NCBI GenBank assembly: GCA_910578545.1
Contig: CAJTPT010000006.1
Location: 1-64,000 of the forward strand
Direction of reading: 5' to 3'
Length of the DNA stretch: 64,000 nt
DNA from: an uncultured Christensenella sp.
GTDB lineage: Bacteria; Bacillota; Clostridia; Christensenellales; Pumilibacteraceae
Positions 50,577 through 58,665 of the stretch are shown here, piece by piece. Position numbers and translations under genes: made by a program. The notes below the pieces were generated by a model. The model did no database searches. It was not told where the DNA came from and saw only the letters and a list, made by a program, of their open reading frames with translations. How positions within the stretch are numbered: position 1 is the stretch's first letter; the number at the start of each line of letters is the position of its first letter.

Positions 50577-51661
50577 TACTCGTCATCTCCTTTCTTTTCT
50601 TCTGTAAACCGCACTTTCGTCAGTCCTGCAAATGCCTTGCGTTTCTTTTCTTCTTCCGTTTCTTCGGGTTCAAATTCGCCGTATTCGTCTTCTACCGCCA
50701 ACTCAATCGGCAACTCGCTCAACTCCAACAAGTCGGCATTTTTGCGCATAGCGTTGACAATATCAAGTACAACTTGGTCGGCTGCGTCCAACGAATAATC
50801 ATATTTCTTTGACTTGACAAAGTTATCTCGCAAGACTTCAACAAGTTCGTCATAGTTGAGAAAATCGCCATTCTCCATACAACCGAATTTTTCAAGAGCG
50901 GTTACGAGCGCGTCCATACGGAAATGCTCAACGGGCTTCTCGTCTTTCTTACGCATTTGCTCGCTCGCCAAAAGCAAGTCGATATTCTTTTGCACGTCGA
51001 GAGCCGCTTTGACTAAACCCTGTCTCATAAGGTGGTCGTATATGACATTACTCTTTGCAACCTTGATTAAGGTATCGTCCATTTGCGGCGTTATAGTTTG
51101 ACCTTTGTAAGAGTTGGCGCGTATCTCATAAAGACGATCGAGTTCGTCATACATTTGCGCCGAAATCGGTAGTCCTTTATAGAGAGCTTGTTCGCCCCAT
51201 TTAGCCCTTTGCTCGGGTGTGCCGATTTGCTTCTTAATCTTTTCCTTTTCCAAAGCAATGCGTTTTTCAAAGTTCGGTTCGCCCAACTTATTGCCAAATA
51301 AACCCCACAAAGTTGTCACGCCGTCAGCAAAGCCAAGCACCTTGCCGCTTTTGGTATCTTGTCCGCTCTCGCTCAATAAATTGATATATAAAAGCCACGC
51401 ATCGCTTTCTTCGTCCAAATTCACGCCGTCCAATAAAAGTGGCTTACAAGGCACATTAAACGCCCCACACGCCGTGAGTAAAGCGTGATACTTGCCCTGC
51501 GACCGCGCAAAATGGTTGTATATACGCGATTCGCACTCTACGCAATACGGAGAAAAACCCGACTGCGAAAACTCACTTTGCACTTGTCGGCAGTCATCTT
51601 CCGAGAGCGGTTCGCCACACATTGCGCACCTATACGTTGTTTCGTTGTTTCGCTGTTTTGC
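50576..51661 (-). CDS. Zinc-finger phage protein near terminase
   Basis: The start at 51661 (MAKQRNNETTYRCAMCGEPL) follows GGTGGAATAACT. The 361-residue protein has an N-terminal zinc finger (RCAMCGEPL, YCVECESRIYNHF). It then has a globular domain and a charged C-terminal half (EPEETEEEKKRKAFAGLTKV). It lies upstream of the terminase in transcription order, where a small subunit or packaging factor is often found, but the size and fold do not identify it. Function unknown. Confidence 0.6.
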   Translation of the reverse strand, partial: AKQRNNETTYRCAMCGEPLSEDDCRQVQSEFSQSGFSPYCVECESRIYNHFARSQGKYHALLTACGAFNVPCKPLLLDGVNLDEESDAWLLYINLLSESGQDTKSGKVLGFADGVTTLWGLFGNKLGEPNFEKRIALEKEKIKKQIGTPEQRAKWGEQALYKGLPISAQMYDELDRLYEIRANSYKGQTITPQMDDTLIKVAKSNVIYDHLMRQGLVKAALDVQKNIDLLLASEQMRKKDEKPVEHFRMDALVTALEKFGCMENGDFLNYDELVEVLRDNFVKSKKYDYSLDAADQVVLDIVNAMRKNADLLELSELPIELAVEDEYGEFEPEETEEEKKRKAFAGLTKVRFTEEKKGDDE

Positions 51662-51666
51662 CATAG

Positions 51667-52038
51667 TTATTCCACCCATACAACCGCACAATCGGTTAAA
51701 TCGTTTTCGTCGCCGTTACCATAACCCCACTTAAACCACTTCACCATATCAAGACAATCGTTATAAAAGTGCAAAACTCCGTCTATCGTTCCCCAACCGT
51801 TTTTCGCCTCATACTGTTTATATTTTTTCGGATTTCTTTCAAGTTCGGATTTTCCGTGTTCGATTTTTTCCGCCCATTCTAAAACACTTCCGTTGGACGC
51901 ACAGTTTTTTATCTCCCACCCACTCGACTGTTTTATGAGCTCTCGCACATTCCAAGTGATATTCGCATTACCGACACCCAAAGACACATAAATCGGTTTA
52001 TCTTGTACTTTAACTTTAATAGACACATCGTAACTCAT
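51667..52038 (-). CDS. Hypothetical phage protein
   Basis: The 123-residue product begins MSYDVSIKVKVQDKPIYVSL and contains WAEKIEHGKSELERNPKKYK and a WFKWGYGNGDEND end. Beta-then-helix pattern. It lies 5 bases before the zinc-finger gene start region and 2 bases after the zinc-ribbon gene. Function unknown. Confidence 0.6.
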   Translation of the reverse strand: MSYDVSIKVKVQDKPIYVSLGVGNANITWNVRELIKQSSGWEIKNCASNGSVLEWAEKIEHGKSELERNPKKYKQYEAKNGWGTIDGVLHFYNDCLDMVKWFKWGYGNGDENDLTDCAVVWVE

Positions 52039-52040
52039 TT

Positions 52041-52301
52041 CTATCTGCTCTCCTTTTTCCGTATGTAAGTTACGCCGTTGATAATCAACTCGTCGGGCAG
52101 TTCAGTCGTCGGCCTAGTGTTTTCGGTCTTTTCAAAACGGTGTTTGATTGCCCAATATTCGTCTTTGCCTACCCATTTGAGCCACCGACCGCACTTCTTG
52201 CAATACAATCCCGTTGCATTCCCTTGCTGTCGCAATTCCACTTCATTGACTGCACCGCATTCGGGGCATTTATAATCTTTCATAGGTGTTGCTCTGTCCA
52301 T
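52041..52301 (-). CDS. Zinc-ribbon phage protein
   Basis: The 86-residue product begins MDRATPMKDYKCPECGAVNE, with a classic ribbon (YKCPECG, LYCKKCGRWLKWVG). AAAAGGAGAG precedes the ATG. The second half is basic and soluble. Function unknown; likely a small DNA- or protein-binding adaptor. Confidence 0.7.
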   Translation of the reverse strand: MDRATPMKDYKCPECGAVNEVELRQQGNATGLYCKKCGRWLKWVGKDEYWAIKHRFEKTENTRPTTELPDELIINGVTYIRKKESR

Positions 52302-52304
52302 AGT

Positions 52305-52844
52305 TTAGCTCTCCTTTTTAAGTTCCGCAAGACTATGTTCAGCTTTCTTTAAGTAGTAATATTTCCAATGCTGTGTGCAATCACCACTTACACAAACTTC
52401 TTCGGCTTTCGGACATTTACTACAAGATAGTTCTTCCATATCAACCGTATTAGACATCACATCTTGAATTAAAAGTTCAATAGCTTTGTCAAGCAAATTT
52501 TTGCTAGCAAGAAATTCTCCTGCTTTCAATCGGTGTCCTTGCGACCTTTCACATTCGGAAATAAAGGCATTATGTTCGTTGTTTAATGCTTCCACAAGCT
52601 CGGAAACTGTATATCCATCGAGAGCTTTCGCTTCTTCTTTGTTCCTATACGCCACCCACCCTTTGCCATATAAGGCTTTTGGCGCAACCCAACGCGCCGC
52701 TCCTTGATTAAGGTGTATATGGGTTTTTGCAAATCCGTGAACTTGCCAATAGCCCGAACCGTGTTTTGGCGATTCTATATCAACCACCCACACCCAATCG
52801 CCCACTTGCAGAGCTTTCAGTTCGTCAATCGTTAATGGTTTCAT
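52305..52844 (-). CDS. KPLTI family protein B with Cys module
   Basis: The start at 52844 (MKPLTIDELKALQVGDWVWV) has GGAGAAACGCAAGA before it; the longer frame upstream is rejected. About 179 residues. The N-terminal module matches the KPLTI family, and the end has a Cys module (LSCSKCPKAEEVCVSGDCTQ) and a lysine/glutamate-rich tail. It overlaps the methyltransferase gene by 4 bases. Function unknown. Confidence 0.75.
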   Translation of the reverse strand: MKPLTIDELKALQVGDWVWVVDIESPKHGSGYWQVHGFAKTHIHLNQGAARWVAPKALYGKGWVAYRNKEEAKALDGYTVSELVEALNNEHNAFISECERSQGHRLKAGEFLASKNLLDKAIELLIQDVMSNTVDMEELSCSKCPKAEEVCVSGDCTQHWKYYYLKKAEHSLAELKKES

Positions 52845-53326
52845 TCTTGCGTTTCTCCTTTCATAAAGCAAATCCAATGCGTTTTGTTTAGCTTGCCGGA
52901 TTTATGCCCAAACACAGGCTTTTGGTCTGTCAGCTTCAATATTTCACTAACCTTTATGTCAGTTTCGTTCCACTTAAAGATTAAAACGCCGCTCGGTTCA
53001 AGCACACGAAAGCATTCAGTAAAGCCTTTCCGCAACTCGGTTTTCCAATCGCCTTGTAATGCGCCATACTTTATCTGTTGCCAACCCGTGATTTCGGTGT
53101 CGGCGTTATGTACTAAATGCGACGGATCGAAAACAACTAACTTAAACGAATTATCGGCAAATGGCAAGTTTGTGAAGTCGGCCACAATATCGGGATTTAC
53201 TTCGTACTCTCTACCGTCGCACAAATTTGTCTTGATTTTCCGCTTGTCGCAAAATAACACTCTCTCGTCTTGCTTGTTGAAATAAAACATTTTGCCACCG
53301 CAAGCGACGTCTAAAATTTGTTTCAT
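52841..53326 (-). CDS. Phage SAM-dependent methyltransferase (class I)
   Basis: The 161-residue protein has an N-terminal SAM-binding motif MKQILDVACGGKMFYFN, then an acidic strand (VLFCDKRK), VADFTNLPFADNSFKLVVFD and a C-terminal strand (VLIFKWNETD). This is the minimal class I methyltransferase core. Known: such small phage methyltransferases may modify DNA, RNA or proteins. No target-recognition domain is attached, so the substrate is unknown. Confidence 0.75.
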   Translation of the reverse strand: MKQILDVACGGKMFYFNKQDERVLFCDKRKIKTNLCDGREYEVNPDIVADFTNLPFADNSFKLVVFDPSHLVHNADTEITGWQQIKYGALQGDWKTELRKGFTECFRVLEPSGVLIFKWNETDIKVSEILKLTDQKPVFGHKSGKLNKTHWICFMKGETQE

Positions 53327-53337
53327 TTTTTCTCCTA

Positions 53338-53802
53338 TTAAAAATCGTCAAAGTCGTTATCGTCAGTAGCGTAATCGGCTACTTCGCCTTTCGGCTCTTT
53401 TGCTAACTCGCCGTTGCCGTGTGATATGACAGTTAGGTACTCTAAATTACAAAATGCGTTACGATGAATTTTTTGAGTTTTCCAATTTCGGTAAGACGAT
53501 TTACGCAGTTTGCCGAAGACAAATACGCTGTCGCCGTCGCTCAAAGAATTGACTATCGGCGCGAATGGACTGCCTTTATCGCAACTGCACCACAGCTCTT
53601 GCTTTTCCCAAATTTTCTCGCCCGATTCAGTTGTTTTCTTTGACAAGTGCCACGCGCCTATCAATTTGAATTTGAGTTTAGCGTCGCCGTAATCGTTCGG
53701 TTCAGTTTCCGACACCACATTGCCGTTGTAATCGCCAACAACTGTACCGACACCGATAGCTATGTAGCCCCACTTGCTCTTGATTTTTGCGAAGATAGCC
53801 AT
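53338..53802 (-). CDS. SSB-like OB-fold protein (second copy)
   Basis: The 154-residue protein has an OB-fold N-terminal region (MAIFAKIKSKWGYIAIGVGT, then FVFGKLRKSSYRNWKTQKIH). It ends in an acidic tail, DDNDFDDF, matching the SSB C-terminal tip. It is the second SSB-like gene of the window; the other lies at 54645 on the other side of the HTH switch. Expected role: binding single-stranded DNA during phage replication. Confidence 0.65.
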   Translation of the reverse strand: MAIFAKIKSKWGYIAIGVGTVVGDYNGNVVSETEPNDYGDAKLKFKLIGAWHLSKKTTESGEKIWEKQELWCSCDKGSPFAPIVNSLSDGDSVFVFGKLRKSSYRNWKTQKIHRNAFCNLEYLTVISHGNGELAKEPKGEVADYATDDNDFDDF

Positions 53803-53836
53803 TATACTTCATTCCCCAAATTGTCAGTACCAGTAT

Positions 53837-54244
53837 TCATTTTCTCTCCATGAGTGCTTTAAGTTTCTTCATAGCTTCGCCCATATCGGTAAACACCTTT
53901 TTTCCAAAGTCAAGAAAATTATGCCAATATGTTAAACCGCCGTCATATCTAACTAACGCTTCCTTACAGCTTGCTTGTATGTTAAAACATTCCACCTTAC
54001 CTTCAAGAATCGCATAGAATATACTTTCGCCGTCATCTACTTCGTCGGGGTAATAAACCGTATCGCCAACTTTGCAAGGCGGTATCAATATTTCTCCGTT
54101 TTCGAGTTTGTCTTCCAACTCAGCAAGGCGTCGAATGTAATCAAAGCATTCGTTATAGACTACACACTCGCCTGCGCTTACATCTCGGCTACATACGCCG
54201 ATTTGATATTGACTTTTCCAATCTTTTGGCGTTAATCTCTCCAT
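53837..54244 (-). CDS. Hypothetical phage protein, first gene after the early promoter
   Basis: The 135-residue product begins MERLTPKDWKSQYQIGVCSR and contains RRLAELEDKLENGEILIPPC and KVGDTVYYPDEVDDGES, a widely seen Clostridia phage small protein. Its ATG has AAGGAG upstream. It is the first gene from the consensus early promoter, so it is likely made soon after induction. Function unknown. Confidence 0.65.
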   Translation of the reverse strand: MERLTPKDWKSQYQIGVCSRDVSAGECVVYNECFDYIRRLAELEDKLENGEILIPPCKVGDTVYYPDEVDDGESIFYAILEGKVECFNIQASCKEALVRYDGGLTYWHNFLDFGKKVFTDMGEAMKKLKALMERK

Positions 54245-54275
54245 TGAATTTGCTCCTTGTTTCTCGCATATTTCA

Positions 54276-54355
54276 CTTATAGTATATCAAAAATATCTTA
54301 TAATGTCAAATAATTATCGTATTTTTAACTGATTTCATAAGACTTTTTTCTTATA
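54276..54355. promoter_or_regulatory. Repeated CTTATA half-sites between divergent promoters
   Basis: CTTATA occurs at 54276-54281, 54297-54302 and 54350-54355, and an inverted CATAAG at 54336-54341. All fall between or within the divergent promoters, so they are candidate binding sites for the HTH protein (inference). Confidence 0.4.
54281..54309 (-). promoter_or_regulatory. Consensus early promoter for the minus-strand operon
   Basis: On the minus strand TTGACA (complement of 54304-54309) and TATACT (complement of 54281-54286) are separated by 17 bp. The first gene starts about 37 bases after the -10. One of the most consensus-like promoters in the window. Confidence 0.9.
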
Positions 54356-54370
54356 CCGTAAGCAAATCGC

Positions 54371-54399
54371 TTGATTTTATCGCCACGCTATGATATAAT
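54371..54399 (+). promoter_or_regulatory. Promoter of the HTH gene, near-leaderless
   Basis: TTGATT (54371-54376), a 17-bp spacer and TATAAT (54394-54399). The predicted start is near 54406, only a few bases before the ATG at 54410, and no ribosome-binding site fits, so the mRNA is leaderless or nearly so. Confidence 0.85.
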
Positions 54400-54409
54400 C
54401 ATTAGCGTA

Positions 54410-54622
54410 ATGATGGATATGCGAAAGAAAATTGAATTGGCTTGCACTTATGCGGGCAAGTCGCAGGCTTCGATAGCGCGGGCGTTGGGTATTACTCCGC
54501 AAACCTTTAACGCTCGGCTTAAAACTTGCAAATTTTCAGTAGAGGAATTGCAAAAGATCGCCGAAACATTGGGAGCTACCTACAATTACTCATTTAACTT
54601 TGAGGACGGAACGAGCTTTTAA
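54410..54622 (+). CDS. Small HTH (XRE-type) regulator, divergent switch gene
   Basis: The start at 54410 (MMDMRKKIELACTYAGKSQA) is chosen, though 54413 is possible; the frame open from 54371 starts upstream of the promoter and is rejected. The 70-residue protein is a compact helix-turn-helix domain (SQASIARALGITPQTFNARL, residues about 18-37), a Cro/CI-like repressor. It is the only plus-strand gene in the right half of the window, and its stop overlaps an intrinsic terminator. Likely a repressor of the divergent early promoter. Confidence 0.85.
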   Translation: MMDMRKKIELACTYAGKSQASIARALGITPQTFNARLKTCKFSVEELQKIAETLGATYNYSFNFEDGTSF

Positions 54623-54640
54623 CGGCTCGTTTTTCTTTTA
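54611..54640 (+). terminator. Terminator overlapping the HTH gene end
   Basis: ACGAGC (54611-54616) pairs with GCTCGT (54625-54630), followed by TTTTCTTTT. The stem starts inside the last codons of the HTH gene and separates it from the convergent SSB gene. Confidence 0.85.
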
Positions 54641-54644
54641 TTGC

Positions 54645-55046
54645 TCAAATGTTCAAATCGTCGAAATCGTCATCTTCTTTCTTGCGCTCTTGCTCTATGC
54701 GCTTAACCGTCGCGTCGGCAATCGGCTGTCCTATAACGAAGTCGCACAAGATTTCTTCTCGCGTGTTGCCTTGATACTCGCTCGTTTGAAGTTTGCCACA
54801 CACTAATAGGTTGATTTTGTGTTTGCTATCGTCAAGGCTCTTTATGTATTCCGCCAAATAAGCAAAGGCGATGCAGTTTATGTGCTTGTTTTGCACTTGG
54901 TCTCCAAACTCGGCTTTTTCCGTGCCGTAGGCGATTGAAAATGTCGCCATAGCTTTTCCGGATTGTGTTTCTCGGTGTTTTAGGCTATATACTCTACCGC
55001 TTGCCTGGGCGTAGGCTTGTCCGTCTTGTTCGTACTTAATGAGCAT
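54645..55046 (-). CDS. ssb: Single-stranded DNA-binding protein (SSB)
   Basis: The 133-residue protein has an OB-fold N-terminus (QASGRVYSLKHRETQSGKAM, then KHINCIAFAYLAEYIKSL, then INLLVCGKLQTSEYQGNTRE). It ends in an acidic tip, EDDDFDDLNI, as in bacterial SSB. Length is short but complete for phage SSBs. Known: SSB protects single-stranded DNA and recruits partners through its acidic tip. It ends convergently with the HTH gene. Confidence 0.88.
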   Translation of the reverse strand: MLIKYEQDGQAYAQASGRVYSLKHRETQSGKAMATFSIAYGTEKAEFGDQVQNKHINCIAFAYLAEYIKSLDDSKHKINLLVCGKLQTSEYQGNTREEILCDFVIGQPIADATVKRIEQERKKEDDDFDDLNI

Positions 55047-55049
55047 AGA

Positions 55050-55247
55050 TTAGTTCTTTGCCCTTTTTATGACTTCCCACTCATCGGAATCGTACATCAA
55101 TCCCGACCTTGCACAATATGTACCCATAGGATAAAAACAGCCCTCTTCGATTTTTACGACATCTACGCCGTGTTCGCTTTTAACGGTATCGCCTGTCATA
55201 ATTTTCTTTCCGTTTTTGTCTTTAAGACCAGACCAAATTCGTTTCAT
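55050..55247 (-). CDS. Short YopX C-terminal-like protein
   Basis: The 65-residue product begins MKRIWSGLKDKNGKKIMTGD and contains DTVKSEHGVDVVKIEEGCFY, like the C-terminal half of YopX family proteins (WSGLKDKNGKKI resembles the TGLLDKNGNKIF segment). A YopX-like single-domain relative or fragment of paralogues at 11237, 43447 and 60331. Function unknown. Confidence 0.6.
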   Translation of the reverse strand: MKRIWSGLKDKNGKKIMTGDTVKSEHGVDVVKIEEGCFYPMGTYCARSGLMYDSDEWEVIKRAKN

Positions 55248-55270
55248 AGTTTTACTCCTTGAAAATGATG

Positions 55271-55621
55271 TTAAATGTGACCTTTATAAAGTCCGTGTAG
55301 TTTGAGCCGTTTCAAAGTGGCTCGCTGACGATTATTTAAACCAAATTCGCCTGTCTTGTATAGTTCATTCCATACTGCAACAGCTCCACATTTCGTCAGC
55401 AACCATGTCATATAATCGCACCAGTATTCAATCGGACACATATTTGACAATTCTTCGAGCGTGATGTGCAACTGCTCACAGCAGAGCTGTTTAGCTTTTT
55501 CCATATGCGACGGAATAGCATACACTATCGTGCCGTTTCGCAGTATCATAACTTCCAAATAATTTATGTAAGTTTGCTTGTGCTTCTCTATATCGAAGTC
55601 ACAGTAGATGTCGTATGCCAT
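55271..55621 (-). CDS. Hypothetical phage protein
   Basis: The 116-residue product begins MAYDIYCDFDIEKHKQTYIN and contains LEELSNMCPIEYWCDYMTWL and an acidic-to-basic C-terminal end (LKRLKLHGLYKGHI). Helical. No family recognised. It lies between the methyltransferase and the YopX-like small gene. Confidence 0.6.
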   Translation of the reverse strand: MAYDIYCDFDIEKHKQTYINYLEVMILRNGTIVYAIPSHMEKAKQLCCEQLHITLEELSNMCPIEYWCDYMTWLLTKCGAVAVWNELYKTGEFGLNNRQRATLKRLKLHGLYKGHI

Positions 55622-55623
55622 AG

Positions 55624-56415
55624 TTACTCCGTAAAAAATGTTAATTGACCGTTCGCTTGAATGTTGTTTAATCTATCGCAAGCTATTCTGTGCCACTTCG
55701 GATTGATTTCAAAGCCTATATATTGTCGTCCTAAATTCTTGCAAGCAACGGCTGTTGTTCCGCTCCCCATAAATGGATCAAAAACTATGTCGTTTGCGTT
55801 TGTGCTGTTCAAGATGTGATTTTGCACAAATGGCAACGGCTTAATTGTACTATGCTCAAACTTGTCTTTGTCGCTTTTATTGCACGGCGATATGTAATAC
55901 TTGCTTTTCGTTGACATTGCCCCCCCAATTTTGGTTTTTCCCTCTTCTCGGAATAACAAGCAATATTCGGTATCGCTCAAATACTTACCGTTACAAGTCG
56001 GTATAGGGTTCGTTTTGTGCCAAGTAAGAATTTCAAACCGACAGTCTTTCTCTCCCACAAAGTAGTTCATAAGTGGTAATACTTGCTTTTTACTACACCA
56101 AATGTATACATAGATTGCTTTTAATACTCGACAAAACTCATCTAATATCGCGTAGTCAATTCCGAAAGCGATGTCGGCATTGTCAGAATAACTTTTATAT
56201 GCTTGTCGCCCCACACGGCTTTTTTGCGTGTTTTGCGCTACTGCTTCATAGTCACTGTGATAATCGCGTTTCTTTTCGCCGAAGCAACCGCCACCGCCAT
56301 TCGCTTCAAAATCGTATGGTATATCGGTGTATATCAAATCCACGCTTTTATCAGGCATCTGCTTAATTGCCTCGTAGCAATCGGCACAGTAGATATTATT
56401 AGGTTCGTAGATCAT
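55624..56415 (-). CDS. N4/N6-type DNA methyltransferase (beta class)
   Basis: The 263-residue protein has a catalytic motif IV-like DIPYDF (YTDIPYDFEANGGG, residues about 29-42) before the SAM motif I (FDPFMGSGTTAVA, near residue 218; GRQYIGFEINPKW after it). This order defines beta-class N4/N6 methyltransferases. It is likely to modify adenine or cytosine-N4 and protect phage DNA. A G7 run in the coding strand (55920-55926) leaves the frame intact. Confidence 0.88.
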   Translation of the reverse strand: MIYEPNNIYCADCYEAIKQMPDKSVDLIYTDIPYDFEANGGGGCFGEKKRDYHSDYEAVAQNTQKSRVGRQAYKSYSDNADIAFGIDYAILDEFCRVLKAIYVYIWCSKKQVLPLMNYFVGEKDCRFEILTWHKTNPIPTCNGKYLSDTEYCLLFREEGKTKIGGAMSTKSKYYISPCNKSDKDKFEHSTIKPLPFVQNHILNSTNANDIVFDPFMGSGTTAVACKNLGRQYIGFEINPKWHRIACDRLNNIQANGQLTFFTE

Positions 56416-56783
56416 TCTTCCGCTCCGTAGAGTTCGGTAAAGAGTTCGTCTAAGTCTTTATTTGTAATTACAAATGGTTGACTTATATCAATTTCTATCC
56501 CACTGCAAGTACAACGTGGTGTACGACTTTTGCCAATCTCTTGCAACCTCTCAAACGCTTCTATGACGGCTTGCTTTTTGTCGCCTATGTCTGCGTTACA
56601 TAACGTTTCCGCGACTTCACGATTGATAGATTTTGAGTGAGCAATATTGCAATCTTTACGGCTATCGTAATGGTGGTGTTCTTTTACCCACTTCGCTGTT
56701 TCGTCAACAAATCTCTTTGACGCCGCTCGTGTCGCCGTGTCAATAAGTTGTTCCATTCTCTCGATTTCTTGCTCGTTATTCAT
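56412..56783 (-). CDS. Hypothetical phage protein
   Basis: The 123-residue protein has a helical N-terminal half (MNNEQEIERMEQLIDTATRA), then HHHYDSRKDCNIAHSKSINR, and NADIGDKKQAVIEAFERLQE. The final segment has TPRCTCSGIEID. This is a common early-gene family in Clostridia phages; function unknown. Overlaps both neighbours by a few bases. Confidence 0.6.
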   Translation of the reverse strand: MNNEQEIERMEQLIDTATRAASKRFVDETAKWVKEHHHYDSRKDCNIAHSKSINREVAETLCNADIGDKKQAVIEAFERLQEIGKSRTPRCTCSGIEIDISQPFVITNKDLDELFTELYGAEE

Positions 56784-57159
56784 TGTCCACCTCTACGCCG
56801 TATCGTTTAGAGATAATGTTTTGAATAGCTGTGTATTCCTTATCGTAAAACATCTCCTGCACTTGTTTCATCAGCTGTATAATATCTTTCGCCGTGTCCT
56901 TGCGGATATGTTCTAATTTGTCAACACATTCTTCAAGATTGCCGCGTAAATTGATTTCGTCATTTTCGACTGCGTTAAGCGTATCTTTTAATTTTTCATT
57001 CTCCGCTTTAAGACGGTTTATGTAGTCGTGCATATCTCGAATAAGCGTATTACGGCAATTATATCCTTGTATAGATATTTTCCAATACGCGCACTCTTGA
57101 CAAGGCAAATTCTCGCTTTCGCAAAGTTCTATTGCCTTTTCGATTTCTTTGTCAGTCAT
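56776..57159 (-). CDS. Hypothetical phage protein
   Basis: The 127-residue protein has an N-terminal Cys module (CESENLPCQECAYWKISIQG, then NCRNTLIRDMHD), a heptad-like coiled coil (YINRLKAENEKLKDTLNAVE), and an acidic end. Similar Cys plus coiled-coil proteins recur in phages. Function unknown. Confidence 0.65.
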   Translation of the reverse strand: MTDKEIEKAIELCESENLPCQECAYWKISIQGYNCRNTLIRDMHDYINRLKAENEKLKDTLNAVENDEINLRGNLEECVDKLEHIRKDTAKDIIQLMKQVQEMFYDKEYTAIQNIISKRYGVEVDNE

Positions 57160-57760
57160 TATCGGTTTCTCCTTGTAAAAATGCGTAGAACTTATCCAAC
57201 GCCTTTTGTTGCGTTTTATTCGGCGTAGGATTGACTGTAACGGCTTTTAAATGCAAGTCGAATAAGTGCTTGATTTTCTTTATCACGTTCCGCTCGCCTT
57301 GCGCCACGCCGTCACGGTAGCCGCGAGCGGGTTTGCGATCGTTGATGTCGATTTTGCCGGTTGTACCGCCACTTTCGACGTTGCGGAGCTGCCACCCATC
57401 ATTTGCATAAAACCGAATATAGTCTTGTTCGTATTTATCGCACTCGCTTGCGGAGCAATGAACAAGGACGCGAACCGACCAACCGTGTGGATTATGTAAT
57501 GAATGATAAAGTCCGTGTTTGCGAAGTGACAGGTCTATATGTTGCTTATACCCCGACAAGTGTTGTGCCATTCGCGTTATCACGCCTTGCGTCTGTGCCT
57601 TACCGATATAGGCATATCTTATACCATTCTCGTCCGAACGGATAAACGCATAAATTCCGCTATCGTCATCTTCCTCATGTCCGAGTACCGATAATATTCG
57701 CTGTTTGTTCTTTTTCTCAATCGCTTTCGCGCGAGCATAATTCTTTTGATTGTCGGTCAT
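57152..57760 (-). CDS. GIY-YIG nuclease-like protein
   Basis: In this 202-residue protein, SGIYAFIRSDENGIRYAYIG with GKAQTQGVITRMAQHLSGYK near residues 33-74 fits the GIY-YIG core and its Arg-bearing helix. The second half has a DWYRFYAND-type region and a basic C-terminus. Known: GIY-YIG enzymes in phages are homing endonucleases or repair nucleases. The catalytic Glu is in CDKYEQDYIRFY. The gene sits between a Cys protein and the PAPS-reductase-like gene. Confidence 0.75.
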   Translation of the reverse strand: MTDNQKNYARAKAIEKKNKQRILSVLGHEEDDDSGIYAFIRSDENGIRYAYIGKAQTQGVITRMAQHLSGYKQHIDLSLRKHGLYHSLHNPHGWSVRVLVHCSASECDKYEQDYIRFYANDGWQLRNVESGGTTGKIDINDRKPARGYRDGVAQGERNVIKKIKHLFDLHLKAVTVNPTPNKTQQKALDKFYAFLQGETDND

Positions 57761-57762
57761 TG

Positions 57763-58665
57763 CTATTCGTCCTCCACATCGAATAGGCTCTCGCCCTGCG
57801 GTAGCTCTTCATAGAGCCACCAATTGAAATATTCCTCACCCGTTTTAAATCCGTACTTATTAGGCAGTCCTTGTGCTTTACGCTCGCGCATGATCTTGTC
57901 GCAGAGCTTTATGTAAAGCGCCTTATACTTCGGATACCGCTCAAATTCTTCGATCCTATGCTTACTTGCCAACGGACACCCGATGCACCCTACACGGCAA
58001 AAACCTTGCTTGTACAACGGATTGATTTCTATTTTCTCGCTCTCTATGTAATGCCATAGGTAGTTGTCCGTCCAATACGCAAGCGGATTTATAATGTGGT
58101 AATTCTTGGTATAGCAGGCATCCGTTTGCTTAACTTGTTCGCCGTTATCGAAGTGAAAGCGTTGTATATCCGAATAGTCTTTACGGTTGCGCAGCTCGAT
58201 ACTGTCACGGTGCAATGACCGCCGTACGCTTTCAGCCTTTCTTACACCGAAGCTATGTGTTGCAAACCTTAATTCGGCGATATCGCGCTCTTTCAGTTCT
58301 GAACAGCAAAACCGAGCTATGCGCGACGGTAGCATTTTCTTTTGCAAACACAACGCCCAAAACGATTTATCCGGGTAAAAGATTTTACACTTTATGCCCG
58401 CCGCCTCCCACTCCGCAAATTTCTTGCGAACATAGTAAACGGTTTCGGGCGCATCAAGCGTTGTGTGATTATGTATGACGATAAACTTAACACCCGATTT
58501 ACGGAACAGATCCACAAGCACATCGCTGTCCTTGCCGCCGCTGTATCCCACAACGTAGCCGAGCGGATTACGCTTTAATGCGATACTCTCAAAGCTTCTA
58601 ATAAGCTCTATCGACTTGTTGAATAGCGATTGTTCAGTATCGTCAAAGAATGATGGTTGATACAT
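57763..58665 (-). CDS. PAPS-reductase-like PP-loop protein
   Basis: The start at 58665 (MYQPSFFDDTEQSLF) follows GGAGGCAAGAGG. The 300-residue protein has the PP-loop VVGYSGGKDSDVLVDLF (SGGKDS at about residues 42-47), and C-terminal GYKQGFCRVGCIGC-type cysteines (GFCRVGCIGCPLASKHRIEE). Known: this group includes phosphoadenosine phosphosulfate reductase-like and Dnd-type ATP pyrophosphatases. In phages they may act in sulfur or DNA modification. The substrate is not clear from sequence. Confidence 0.85.
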   Translation of the reverse strand: MYQPSFFDDTEQSLFNKSIELIRSFESIALKRNPLGYVVGYSGGKDSDVLVDLFRKSGVKFIVIHNHTTLDAPETVYYVRKKFAEWEAAGIKCKIFYPDKSFWALCLQKKMLPSRIARFCCSELKERDIAELRFATHSFGVRKAESVRRSLHRDSIELRNRKDYSDIQRFHFDNGEQVKQTDACYTKNYHIINPLAYWTDNYLWHYIESEKIEINPLYKQGFCRVGCIGCPLASKHRIEEFERYPKYKALYIKLCDKIMRERKAQGLPNKYGFKTGEEYFNWWLYEELPQGESLFDVEDE

